Below are positions 50,895 through 61,720 of a DNA stretch of 64,000 nucleotides, one piece after another. How positions within the stretch are numbered: position 1 is the stretch's first letter; every line of letters starts with the position of its first letter. The notes beneath the pieces were generated by a model that worked only from the letters and a program-made list of their open reading frames with translations, searched no databases and was not told the DNA's origin. The translations under genes were made by a program, and so were the position numbers. This DNA comes from Rhipicephalus microplus (taxonomy: Eukaryota > Arthropoda > Arachnida > Ixodida > Ixodidae), in contig NC_134707.1 of assembly GCF_043290135.1 (NCBI RefSeq), positions 75,450,508-75,514,507 on the forward strand, in the 5' to 3' direction.

Positions 50895-52181
50895 ATAACC
50901 TGCCCTGTACATGGACCGAGCCTGCGAACTTCGAATAACATGTCCGATGCTCTATCAACTAAGCTACCATGGCGGCTATCCCTCTTCCATTTTGTACGGT
51001 ATATATGTGCATTTATACATGGAAGAGTCAGTCAGCGCTGCTTGTTACCATTATGGGGAGTGTGGGACAGCTTTTTTTTTGCCCACTGCCAATTACATTA
51101 CGATTGCAATTACGTTGCGATTACTTCCAATATCCCTATACTTCTTTGGCAGCATTATGCATCTGTCAGTTCTCAGAAAATCTGCTAGTCACAGGAGGTG
51201 ACAATGGTTCACCCTCCCACCTAAATGCATGTACTTGAACACATGCACAACTGATCAAAAAAAACAACTCACACACCGCTAAGATTACTGAGATTCACTG
51301 TTTCAGATTCATGAGTAAAGGAAAGAACTATAAATTTAAGGGTTTGTTGTCTTTGTTGAACACAATATAATGAGAACTACCAGAAAATGATGCCAAACAA
51401 AATATAGGGGATGTTATCAAAAGTAACTTTAACAAAATTGTGAAAAGAAAAGTGAACAAAAACGTAACTTGGCAACGTTTTTTGACAATTGAATTGACAT
51501 TACTTTTTATAACATCCCTATATTTTACTGGGTAATGTTGTCGGGTAATTCTCATTATTAGAGTGGTGAGTAGGCTGACAACGAAAGCATATATGGCATT
51601 GATACTTCTTTTGAACACCTAATAGTTTGAGGACCTTAAAAGAGCGGAAGCTACTTTGAGTTGACCAGAATATTTAGTTGGAGCGAAAAAAAAACGTACA
51701 CACATTTTTACCAGGCTTTTTAACACATTTTGAGACATAAAAGTGTATGCTGCCAGTAATGTTAAGTACCATTACTTTTGTCACACTATGCACTGTAGCA
51801 GGTGTAGTTAGAGTGGTGATAGTGAAGGATTAATCATGCACGCCACCAACTGTGTTCACATCAATGGTCGCGTATTTTAAAAATTAACCTGCTGTATAAT
51901 AAAAAAAGTTTTGAGCATTTATGTTTTTATCCAAATCAAGTTAAACCGACTGGGTAAGCAAACCATTTGCATAAAATCAAAAGGCATAAAGTGATTCATG
52001 TATTATAACTATGTGAACAACTTCAGCAACGCAGGGCAAAGTGACAACAGTTCTATCAAAAATCCCTCTCATTATAACATGCATGAAAGCACCACACCAG
52101 AATATTTTATAGTGCATGTAATATCGAGACTACTATTTATTTTTATTTGATTATTATACCTCAAAACCCCAGGGAGGGGTG

Positions 52182-54326
52182 TTACATGAGGGGTGGGCAA
52201 TACAGGGTTTCTTCCATGTGCGCTTTGAAAAGAATGGGGCTGGAGTGGGGCACGACGTGGGACGGAAGGTCATTCCAATCCTTCGCTGTCTGAACGAAGA
52301 ATGACCGAAGGTGAGCAGTTGTACGGGCATGCGCAGGGTAAACTGGGTTGTTGTGGTTAGTGCGGGAAGATATGCGATGCGCGGGCATGATAACAGATGC
52401 GTCGGACAGTTAGTGAAAAAATTTATGAAAAAGAGCTAATCTAGCGACTTTGCGTCGCAGTTCAAGGTTGGGAAGATGGGCTTTAATCTTTAAGTTAGTA
52501 ACGCTTGTGTGGCGCGAGTAATCGGAATATATAAACCTAGATGCTCTATTTTGGACAGATTCTAATGTTTTGGATAGATTAGGTTGGTGGGGATCCCAGA
52601 CGGCGCAAGCGTATTCAAGCTTTGGACGGACTAGTGTTTGATATGCTAAAAGTTTAACAAAAGGGGGTGCAAGTCGTAAATTTCTTCTTAGGTAACCAAG
52701 GACTTTGTTTGCTTCGTTAGAAATGTTTGTTATGTTTGAGGACCAAGTAAGATCTGGCGTAATGTTTATACCTAAATATTTGTAGGAATTCACCAGGGAT
52801 ATTTCGCAACCAGAAAAAAAGTATGAAGTAGCCGGGTGAGATTTTCTGCGATGAAAAGAGATGACGGAGGTTTTCCTAATATTCAAAGTCATGAGCCATT
52901 TTTTGCACCAGGTTTCTATAGTTATTAGATCGTTTTGAAGGATCTGGGAGTCATTAGGGCAGTTAATAGGACGATAAATCACGCAATCGTCAGCGAATAG
53001 ACGGATTTGGGACGATATATTGCTAGGTAGGTCGTTAACATACATTAAAAATAGAAGGGGACCGAGCACCGTACCCTGAGGTACACCTGAAAGGACAGGA
53101 CGCATGGTTGATGATGTCTGGTTGGAGTAAACGAACTGTTCCCGGTTTGACAAAAAATTTTGTATCCATTCTAGAACTGTTAGGACAATGTTTAAGCGGG
53201 AAAGTTTTAAAAAAAGGCGTTTATGGGGTACTTTATCGAAAGCTTTTTCAAAATCTAGGAAAAGGGCATCTACAGGAACATTCTGATCTATACTTGAGCT
53301 GATGTCGTAAATAAAGAGCGCTAGTTGTGTGTCACAGGAGAGGCCTTTCTGAAATCCGTGCTGACTGGGATGGAAAAAGTTGACAGAGATCAGGAATTTG
53401 ACTGTTTGAGAATAAATGATATGTTCCATTATTTTACAGCACACGCATGTTAGTGATATGGGCCGGTAGTTTGAAGGTGAAGATGACGGACCTTTTTTGG
53501 GTATCGGAATGACCTTGCCAACCTTCCAGTCCCGTGGCACCACTCCAGATGACAGTGATTGCCGGAAGATGTGCGACAATATGACAGCACAGAGATGTTT
53601 GGTATTTTTTAAAACTTTAGAATTTATACAATCAATACCAGCTGATGACGTCACTTTTAAGGAACCAATGACTTGTATGATGCCATTTGGTTCGAAAATG
53701 ACACTGGGCATAGCAGGGCAATCATGGGACGGCACACATGGAGATACATCGGGAACACATGAAAATGCATCGTCAGGTTCATCAGTAAACACTGAGCAAA
53801 ACGTGGAGTTTAGTGTTTCGGCGACCTTGAACTCCGGGATGGAAGTATTATCTTCATCTAGTAAAGAAATGGGTTTAGCATGGGTTGGGTTGATAGTGTT
53901 CCAGAACTTTTTGGGGTTTGTGCGTAGCATGTCTGGTAGGGTTGACGAGAAGAACGTCCGCCTAGCGTCCGAGATCATGGATGCGTAAAGTTTTTCAGTC
54001 TCACGATATTTTTCCCAAGCGCTACTGGATTTTGATTTTTTGGCTGACCGAAATTGTCTTTTCGTTTTGTTGCTAAGTCGTTTCAAAGTATTATTGTACC
54101 ATGGCGAAGTAGGCCGTTCTGTGACGGTAACTGTGGGGATGTACATGTTTATTAATTGCTGCATTTTGTTTTTGAAGAGCTCCCAGTTCTCGTCAACAGA
54201 ACGTTTGGAAAAATCCACGAGGAACCAATCGGAAAAGGAAGATAGTTCATCATTCATTCCTTGATAGTCTGCTTTGTTGTAAGTGTTATCGTCTTTTTTA
54301 CTTTTTTTGGATTGGGCAAGTTGCAT
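52182..54326 (-). pseudogene. LINE-2 ORF2, reverse transcriptase and C-terminal part
   Basis: A 638-codon frame (52410-54326) has all RT motifs: SAGIDCINSKVLKN, SNYRPISLTCVCCKIMEHII, QHGFQKGLSCDTQLA, LFLDFEKAFDKVPHKRL, SGVPQGTVLGPLLFLMYVND, the intact catalytic LFADDCVIYR, YLGINITPDLTW and RPKLEYACAVWDPHQ. An in-frame TAA at 52410 is premature: the same frame stays open to 52182 and includes the C-terminal FFVQTAKDWNDLPSHVV motif that matches LINE-1. One frameshift and one stop are the only clear defects. Confidence 0.85.
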
Positions 54327-55033
54327 TGAAAAGTGGCATGAATGACGGCATGATCACTGAAGCTGCTCGGACTAGAAACGGACGAAACTTTATCTGGTTG
54401 GGTCGTGAGAAATAAATCCAGTAAGCTTGATGAATTAAAAGTCGTTCGCGTAGGAAAGCTAATCATTTGAGATAAGTTGAAAGTAAGGCAAGTATCTATG
54501 AAGTCACTTTCAGTGTTCGGTTTCGACATTGCTAATGCTAGGTCAGACCAAGTTATCGCCGGGAAGTTAAAATCACCAAGGAGGAGAATAGGGGCGTTAT
54601 CCGACGCTGACGTTAATAGTTGTAGAGCATCATGAAGCTCACCAACGAAGGAAGGATCGGAATCAGGGGGGCGATAGCAGATGCCAATGACAACGGGTGG
54701 AACGGCAGCTTTGCAGTGAATAAAGACTACTTCAAGACTCGAAGGAATGTCGACAGCGCAGCATTGTAAACTGTGGTGAGTGGCGATTAACACTCCACCA
54801 CCCCGCTTGTTTTTGCGATCGCAACGGAAAATATCGAAGTTGTTGAACAGAGGAAGCAATTCAGAGTCCAAGATAGATGCATTAAGCCACGTTTCGGTTA
54901 GGAGAACTAAGTTACAGTCACTTGCTTGAATTAGGCTGTGCAAGGCATCACGTTTGGGCAGTAGACTCTTAATATTAGTATAGATGAGCAAAATAAGGTT
55001 TACATTAGACTCAGTACGGACTTTAGCAGATAG
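54254..55033 (-). pseudogene. LINE-2 ORF2, endonuclease part
   Basis: The frame is open from the codon right after the ORF1 TAG. Motifs include LIYTNIKSLLPKRDAL, LTETWLN, RGGGVLIATHH, GICYRPPDSD, LLGDFNFPAITW and SDHAVIHA. No in-frame ATG occurs until about LALAMSK, inside the endonuclease. The reading frame is broken near 54300 in an A/T-run, where the reverse transcriptase frame takes over. Confidence 0.85.
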
Positions 55034-55789
55034 CTACGGGGCACGTGGGACTACCGTTTGCGTAGTCGGATCAAGAATGTAGGTGACCTTATCGATGGTT
55101 AATTTTCGGTATGCAAGTTTATAGGGTCGGGACTGGGCTTTGCCAAACGCAATCAGCTGCTTGTGTATCAAGCGGGTGTTAGGCGAGTAATCTTGCGAAA
55201 TGCTATACGTGGTATTTTTCAGCTTATTTGCGTTAGAAAGAATACGGTCTTTATCTTTGAAATGCGTGAACTTCACAATGATCGGTCTATTTTTGTTAGA
55301 ATGGAAACATCCCAGTCGATGTGCGCGGTCAATATCACGTGGGTTGAGCGTTACTTTGAGCGTATTTTTGCAGAGATTTATGATTAGTTCCTCGGACTGG
55401 GCCCAGGTTTCGCGGTCCGAATCAGTGTGCCCATAAAATATGAGATTGTTTCGCCAGGCGTGATCGTTTGAATCGTCAAGACTGCAGGTTAGTTGCGATA
55501 TTTGTTCGGAATTTTTGACAGTAACTGAGCGAATGACCTCAAAGTCTGCCTGAAGTGTGCCTACGGCGGAACATTCTTTTTCTATTTTAGCAAGCCGTTG
55601 ATTAATATCGTCAAACGTTTTAACATTCTGGGACAGTGTAGTTTGCATGGCTTTCATTTCTTTCATAAGGTTGTCTTGGTTTAATCTAATTTCATCGAGT
55701 GCTGCCAAGATATCACCAGGAATTTCACTGGAAGCGGAACGTGTAGTAGGACCTAGATTTTCTTCTATATCGCCGGAAAGAAGTAGCAA
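55034..55789 (-). CDS. LINE-2 ORF1 protein (5'-truncated, altered 2A)
   Basis: This is a 251-codon frame. The first residues LLLSGDIEENLGP match a 2A signal except that the Pro of NPGP is Leu. A coiled-coil-like region follows (about 25-85), then RNNLIFYGHTD (about 110), AHRLG and RPIIVKFTHFKDK. The frame remains open upstream of this ATG to the truncation point, so the real start has been lost. It ends in TAG followed in the same frame by ORF2. It is homologous to LINE-1 ORF1. Confidence 0.8.
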   Translation of the reverse strand: MLLLSGDIEENLGPTTRSASSEIPGDILAALDEIRLNQDNLMKEMKAMQTTLSQNVKTFDDINQRLAKIEKECSAVGTLQADFEVIRSVTVKNSEQISQLTCSLDDSNDHAWRNNLIFYGHTDSDRETWAQSEELIINLCKNTLKVTLNPRDIDRAHRLGCFHSNKNRPIIVKFTHFKDKDRILSNANKLKNTTYSISQDYSPNTRLIHKQLIAFGKAQSRPYKLAYRKLTIDKVTYILDPTTQTVVPRAP

Positions 55790-56604
55790 ATTTAGAAAAC
55801 TAGACTGTCTATTGACCTTTTAGAAGAAGGGTATCTCCTTCACGTTCAAGGGGCAACCACTTAGCCTTTTCCTGAGATTTTCTGTGAATATTTCCTGAAT
55901 TTCAGATATCATTAGGATTGATTTAGAGTGAACAGATTTTGCTTACGCATTGAAACCTAGTTCTGTATGTAACTGCAATTATGGGTGCCAAACCACCTTC
56001 AATTATTTTTAACATTTAACACATTTTTTAACTGCAGCAGCACAACTAGCTGTGGGTGCCCAAAAAGTAGCTAGAAACAATACCTTTACCTCTTTGAGCC
56101 TTTCGAAAGTGTTCAGCTTTTCAGTGCTCACCTTACAACATTTTTTTAAATACGTGTTTGTGTGCCCACTACTCTTGCTCCTAGTACAGTGAGGAGGAGC
56201 ACATGGCAAGAAGACACAAGAAAGAAGCATTGCGAAAAAAAGCGAAATAAGCGAGGACCTCTTTTGTATCGTACAATGTGTGTAACATTACTATTGCGAC
56301 AACATATAGACAAATTATCACGGCTATGCATCCATTGTAGTCATACACAGCTGCAACACCACGACTAAATTTCAACCTTGTGTTGGTTTAGTATCCCTTT
56401 TTAGTGGCAAGCTAATGATATCTGCATTTGTTTGGCACACATTGAGATGCAGCAAAATGTGATATAGTAATCTCATTTAGAATGCACGTCATGTGGCTTC
56501 ATTGTATATGTGGCCACAAGTAACTCTGGTTGCAAAGCAATATGGCAGAGCCTAAACAGACGTCACCGACCACTCCAATCTGAACTTGCCTTTGCTACTT
56601 GCCC

Positions 56605-56660
56605 ATTATCATACTAAAATCAATCATCCTACTTGCCCATTATCAACCATTATCATTCAA
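56605..56660. other. Deletion junction with filler in copy 3
   Basis: The equivalent of copy 1 bases 2550-6268 is missing. Between the edges lie about 47 bp in which the edge word CTACTTGCCCATTATCA appears a second time. This looks like a deletion repaired with a templated insertion. Confidence 0.7.
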
Positions 56661-57346
56661 AAAACAAGTTACAACTTATGAATATTTTCGCAGGTCTTTG
56701 TTTTGTTTTTGTTCTAGCAGACGAAAGCCTCCTACTGCTTCTACGACAGACGTAGTGCGGTTTCACGTTCGGTGCGTGTCGCCGACGCAAAACTCTACAG
56801 TAGTGATATCAGAGTTATCAATTCTCAATGAATCATAGGATGGCTACAAGGCAGTAACATTTTGACATAGTGCAGTACGCAATCTTTCAAGGTATGACAT
56901 TTCTTTGCTCTGAAGCAAATCGAAGCAAGCCGGCCGGCGCAATCAGCTGATGTCGCCACTATGCGAGGCATGGTCGTGCGCAATAGCGCCGCGCCCCGCG
57001 CTCGATTTGCCATCAAGCGATAGAGCTACTAAGTGGAATACAACTAGATGCAGGGATTAATGGCGTATCACTCTAATTTCCTGTGGTGGCCGACTCAATC
57101 GCAAGAGAGCCCCGGGAAACAACCTTCAACTGCTCAAGCTTGTGTGTGGGTGTAAAAATACTTGTTTTCATCCGCGGCGGGGCAGCAATCTATAGTTGAA
57201 AGACATGCGAAAAGCATGTGACGTATATACAATCACAAAACATATGCACACAACAATAGATACGATCGCATATCGTTCATAAGTACGCCAACACATAGCG
57301 TGTGAAAAGCAAATTTATATACATAACTTAAACTCACGTGCTACCT

Positions 57347-57431
57347 TCAGCGTGAATAGCTCAGCAAGCTAACGCACTTAGTTCACGTACGCGAGCACAA
57401 CTAAGTGGCGCAGGTTCGAGTCCCGCCAAGT
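57347..57431 (+). repeat. tRNA-like Pol III head in copy 3
   Basis: This is the inverted counterpart of 1775-1863, with TAGCTCAGCAAGC and GGTTCGAGTCC followed by runs of T. The anticodon-arm stem is kept by paired changes (ACTTAGTT/AACTAAGT), as in copy 2. Confidence 0.55.
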
Positions 57432-59159
57432 TTAATTTTTTTTTTGTTTTTTTTTTCAACGTTTTATTTTACTGCTATCTTTTCTATTGCCTTAGGTTCT
57501 AAAACAAAATAAAAGCAATATTGCGTTCAAGTACGTATGTGGGACTGTGTTTTTTGCGCAACAGTTATTAGTATTTTTATTTTCATTATTTTTTTTATTT
57601 ATTTCATAATATAACAAAATTAAGGACTAAGGGGAACATTGGGTCTGCTTGATTGTGAAGGGACTCGAGAAGTGAGAAAACTCAAACCAAAAAAATTATT
57701 TGAGAAAAAACTGAGCATTTCACAGCCGGACCAGTTTCTTCAAGGGTAGGCCCTAGGTATGCGCGAGACTTGATATATGACTCATCTCAAGCTGTGGCAG
57801 TTGAGGGAAGGCAATATCACCGAGAAGCAGTTCCAAAATATATTTTGGTTGATGTTTTTTGATTCCTCCAAAATAAGGGCTGCACAATTGTGATCGAGCC
57901 ATACCAAGAATTGCTGGCACGAAGTCATGAGACAGAAAATGAATAATGTTGATTGTTTGAAAATTGCCCTTAATAGAAGGAAGAGTTATGGAGTGCTACG
58001 TAGCTTAACCCGCAGTAGGAATTTTATATATACATATGGATAGTTTAAAATGGACAATGTTGCACACACAGACATTGGTTAAATTTTTTTGCAGCACAGT
58101 TGAAGCATCCATGTAGAACTGAAGCATCAAGAGAAGCTCATGCGTCCTCACTTTATTGCGCTTTACATAGCTTGTATGCGTCCATGCAGCCATGATATGA
58201 TATATTTTAAAGCATTTGTTTAACCTTTAATCTTCTTATTCATTAAAGCTGGCCCATAAGTTGTGTCTTACGTAGCACTAGAATTGAAGCATAATCTGCA
58301 TGGTGGTCTGAAACAATGCTTTTGAAAATCTCAAAACGACCCAGCTCTATACACGACCATCCGTGCATCAATGATAAGCACCATTATGTGTCCGTACATA
58401 TCAGTTGTGCTCTCATACTTAATTATTTTTCTGACCACTCCCTCTGCACCTACCTCGCTTCTGTCGTGAAGCTGTGGCAAGTTGTGTATAGCTGTATTTA
58501 TATTGTAGGAGCACATATACTATCAATAAAAAATTATTTTTTGGCTACATGCAATTAGTTTTCATAGATTTTCATTTCTTTTGTCGGTGCTCAGGAGAGC
58601 TAAGCTCATGGTTGATATTTTAAAATGACATTTCTCTTTGCCAATGTTAATGAGAACAGTTTCATTAATATTGACAAGTTCATTCACATTGAATTTAGTT
58701 CTCATTATTATTGTTTCTACCAAAAAACGAGCCCTTGAAGTTATGCTTTTCTTGCTTGATTTGTTTTCGTGTGACAGCATGCAAGTGAAATGACAGTTAT
58801 TGTCATTCCTTGTGAATGACACATTTTCCGTGTGACAGACTTTAGCACCTGGTCATCTGCAGAAGTTCTATTCATTCTGGAAAAGGGCGAACAGTGATGA
58901 CTGACAACACAGACTAGCCTGCGTTATTCTTTTGTACTATATATGTCACTGTGCATTCATTTATAACTTTATAGAGCTCGGATTTCCTGCTGAAAATGTG
59001 ACAACAACTGTAGAGTTTCCACATTTTTGCAACAATCCACATTCCTTTCATACACTATTGCACATTTTCGTAAGCACCTTACAAAATCTGTATATTTTTA
59101 GACCTTACATTCTGTATTTTCCTTATGAAAGCTTCTGTACACTCCATACACTTTCTTTA

Positions 59160-59506
59160 TCCTCCCATATCTTCCATAATGAACTCTCCGTATGCTCCAT
59201 AAGTTTCCTTATCTTTCCATATTTTCCATAAAACTCACTCCATCCACGCCATAAAACTTCCTTATCCATCCATATACTCCATAAAAAGCGTTCCATATAT
59301 GCCATACATTTTCCTTATCTTTCTGTATACTCCATAAAAAGCTTTCCGTATACGCCATACAATTTCCTTATCCTTCCATATACTCCATAAGAAGCGTTCC
59401 GTAAATGCCATACAACTTCCGTATATTTCCATAAAACTCCATATGTTTTCCGTATGTAGCATAAGGAAATGTTACGGAGTCCATATATTTTCCGTAAGAT
59501 TCCATA
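59160..59506. repeat. Subterminal tandem array, left-end type (about 53 bp unit)
   Basis: Degenerate units of about 53 bp start near 59290, 59344 and 59396. They are built from the short motifs TCCATA, TTCCGTA, GCCATA and TCCATAAAAAGC. The array lies directly inside the terminal repeat. Part of the same array is visible in copy 1 at about 1-130. Such arrays often hold transposase binding sites; that role is inferred here. Confidence 0.7.
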
Positions 59507-59524
59507 CGGAACTTTTCAGTAGGG
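59507..59524 (-). repeat. Terminal inverted repeat of copy 3, right
   Basis: CGGAACTTTTCAGTAGGG is the inverted partner of 44599-44616 with one mismatch (A for C). The following bases AAAACGCACCCTG are LINE-1 ORF2 sequence. No target-site duplication longer than one or two A residues can be recognised. Confidence 0.85.
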
Positions 59525-61418
59525 AAAACGCACCCTGACAAGAAGAAAAGGGTTTACAGAAAAGCAAGTCGCTCGAACTGTCCCCAAGATTGGGAAGCTT
59601 ACAAAAACATTTCAGCTGAAACACACAGCATCATTTTTCAAGCGAAAGATAAATTCTTTAACGAAACACTACCTAACCTCATGAAAACGGACCCTAAAAA
59701 GTTTTGGAATATTGTGAACCCCAAAAGCACCCACTCAACAGCAGTATTAAGAGGGAAGACGGCAGCACCTTATCGGTAGAACACTCCGCTGAAAAATTAA
59801 ACAAACACTTCACCACGGTATTCACTGACGAACTTCCACTGAATGATTCTCTTTCACTGTCACAACTGCCCATTGAATACCCTTTTCCAGCAATCCTAAT
59901 AACAGAGCACGGTGTAGCTAGCGTTATCAGTCGACTTCCTCTTAAAACCAGTCCCGGCCCCGATGGCATCAGCGCCAAACTACTTAAATTAACCTGTCAA
60001 CATTCAGCTAAGTTGCTTGCATCCATTTTCCAGCAATCCCTTGACTCTGGTTGTATACCAGATGACTGGAAATTGGCTAATGTGGTACCCATCTTTAAGT
60101 CTGGTAACAGCAATCCCCCCAACAACTATAGGCCGATTTTACTCACGTCCATTTCGTGTAAGTTACTAGAGAACATCATACACTCCCAGGTCATGCGTCA
60201 CCTCAACCGTAACAATTTACTTCTTCAAACCCAACATGGTTTTCGAGAAAAATTATCATGTCAGACTCAACTTTTCGAACTCGTGACAGACCTGCACATA
60301 GCTCTTCATATGTCCATCTGCATCGACGCGCTTTTCATAGACTTTTCTAAGGCTTTTGATCGTGTTCCCCATAACCGGCTAATGTTAAAAATACGTCACC
60401 TCAGCCTCGACTAGAAAACGACTGCATGGATACAAGAATTTCTAAACAACAGGTCTCAGCCAGTTAAACTTAACAACTACATATCGCATCCTACCCGAGT
60501 AACATCTGGTGTGCCACAAGGCAGTGTGCTGGGTCTTCTTCTCTTTTTAGTATACATTAATGACATTGCATTTAACATAAGTTCATCAATTCGTCTTTTC
60601 GCGGACAATTGCGTTGTTTAGAGGAAAATAACTTGCACAGTGACGTTCCAGAACTACAACAGGATCTTACCAGATTAGGGGAATGGTGCAGCAAATGGCA
60701 AATGGAAATTAATGTCGAAAACACCAAGCACTTAATGTTTACTAATATCACTTCTGCATGCTATAGCTCTTATAAAATAAACAATTCAATACTAGAAAAA
60801 GTCACGTCATTTAAGTATCTGGGCGTAATACTCACTTCAGATCTAAGCTGGACTGCTCACATAGAGTATACTACTAATAAGGCTCTCAAGAAACTCGGCC
60901 TCCCTAAACGTCGTATGCATTTCACTAATAAGGACACAAGACTGCGCGCTTTCAATTCATTGATTCGGCCATCCCTAGAATACGCTTCAATCATATGGCA
61001 TCCTCACCAAATCGGTCGTACTAACATGCTCGAAATGGTACAGAATAAAGCTGCTCGGTTCATCTCATCATCCTACTCGCGTTACATAAGTGTTTCTTTA
61101 CTAAAATCGGACCTTGGCCTTACCACACTTGCCATGCGCAGGCGACTTACTCGACTATCGTTTTTTCACTCACTTTATCACAGCAACTCATCCTTCGCCC
61201 AGTCTCATATCTTTCCAGCCCCTCATACTTCATCCCGCCTTGATCATGCGCACAAGGTAGCCCCCATTTTTGCTAGGACCAAGAAGTTTCAAAATTCGCC
61301 ATTATCATTATGCATAATCGAGTGGAATTCTCTTCCACCTAACATTGCCGAAATAACAGATCCTTCCATATTTAACTCCATGCTTCAGGGCTATTTGCAT
61401 AGTGAAAAACATGGCTGA
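59525..61418 (+). pseudogene. LINE-1 ORF2, reverse transcriptase part (decayed)
   Basis: Motifs appear in order: PGPDGISAKLLK, NNYRPILLTSISCKLLENII, QHGFREKLSCQTQL, FIDFSKAFDRVPH, VTSGVPQGSVLG, then LFADN where catalytic FADD is expected, and YLGVILTSDLSW, RPSLEYASIIWHPHQ near the C-terminus. Defects are a frameshift near 59745, a TAG stop at 60412-60414, the Asp-to-Asn change in the active site, and a stop plus frameshift between about 60618 and 60650. The C-terminal 269 codons (60609-61418) are open. The copy is dead. Confidence 0.85.
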
Positions 61419-61720
61419 CCTGTGTCTGATTGCCCTCGTTTCGTCTGCTGTTTTTGCTCCCGATACTTATTCAGTGTTCTTCGATGTAATTTTCTTAAGT
61501 GTTTTCATTATTATCGTACTAATGAATATGTACTCGATTAATGTTGGTGAACGTACTTGACTTGATGCTGTGATTCGATTTACTCGCTGTTTCCTTCTTA
61601 TTGTTACTTTTTGGTATTCTGTTTTCCGTTCATGTTGCTTGAAATGTATGTATTCACTTAAATCCCCCCCTATGTAATGCCCATTTGGGCCTTTATGGTA
61701 TTGAAATAAAAATAAAAAAA
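59525..61720 (+). mobile_element. LINE-1, 3' half
   Basis: It continues ORF2 directly after the giant element (KTHPDKKKRVYRKA), and holds the reverse transcriptase and C-terminal region. It ends with a 3' UTR closing in ATTGAAATAAAAATAAAAAAAAC near 61720. The 3' end resembles that of LINE-2 (a CCCCxATGTAA part followed by an AATAAAAATAAA tail), placing both LINEs in one clade. Confidence 0.85.

Larger units (their letters stand above)
52136..55798 (-). mobile_element. LINE-2: nearly intact CR1/L2-type LINE inside copy 3
   Basis: This minus-strand LINE is inserted into giant-element copy 3. The interrupted host sequence is uninterrupted in copy 1 at about 7082-7105. The host word ACTA is duplicated at both edges (52132-52135 and 55799-55802). 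The 3' tail reads (on the minus strand) AATCAAATAAAAATAAA. The 5' end is truncated in ORF1 at the 2A region. Few disabling changes suggest a young insertion. Confidence 0.9.
44599..59524 (-). mobile_element. Giant TIR element, copy 3 (inverted, both ends present)
   Basis: This is a reverse-orientation copy of the 1-14677 element, bounded by CCCTACTGAAACGTTCCG on the left and its near-complement on the right. It lies inside ORF2 of LINE-1. Removing it, and counting one flanking A as duplicated, restores the LINE reading frame. Compared with copies 1 and 2 it carries a LINE insertion (52136-55798) and lacks the segment equivalent to 2550-6268, where about 47 bp of filler sits. It also lacks the SINE found at 8351-8590. 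About 480 bp next to its left end (44599-45083) differ from the equivalent end of copies 1 and 2. It is the only copy with both termini in the window, so it defines the element at about 11.3 kb of own sequence, or roughly 15 kb before the deletion. Confidence 0.85.

Noticed and set aside
44599..59524. piggyBac assignment from the CCCTA start of the terminal repeat
   Set aside because: piggyBac elements need TTAA flanks; here the flanks are GTAA and AAAA and no TTAA duplication is seen.
44599..59524. Maverick/Polinton or Helitron assignment because of the large size
   Set aside because: No polymerase B, integrase, capsid, Rep or helicase motifs are seen, the ends do not match, and no 6-bp duplication or 3' CTRR hairpin rule is met.
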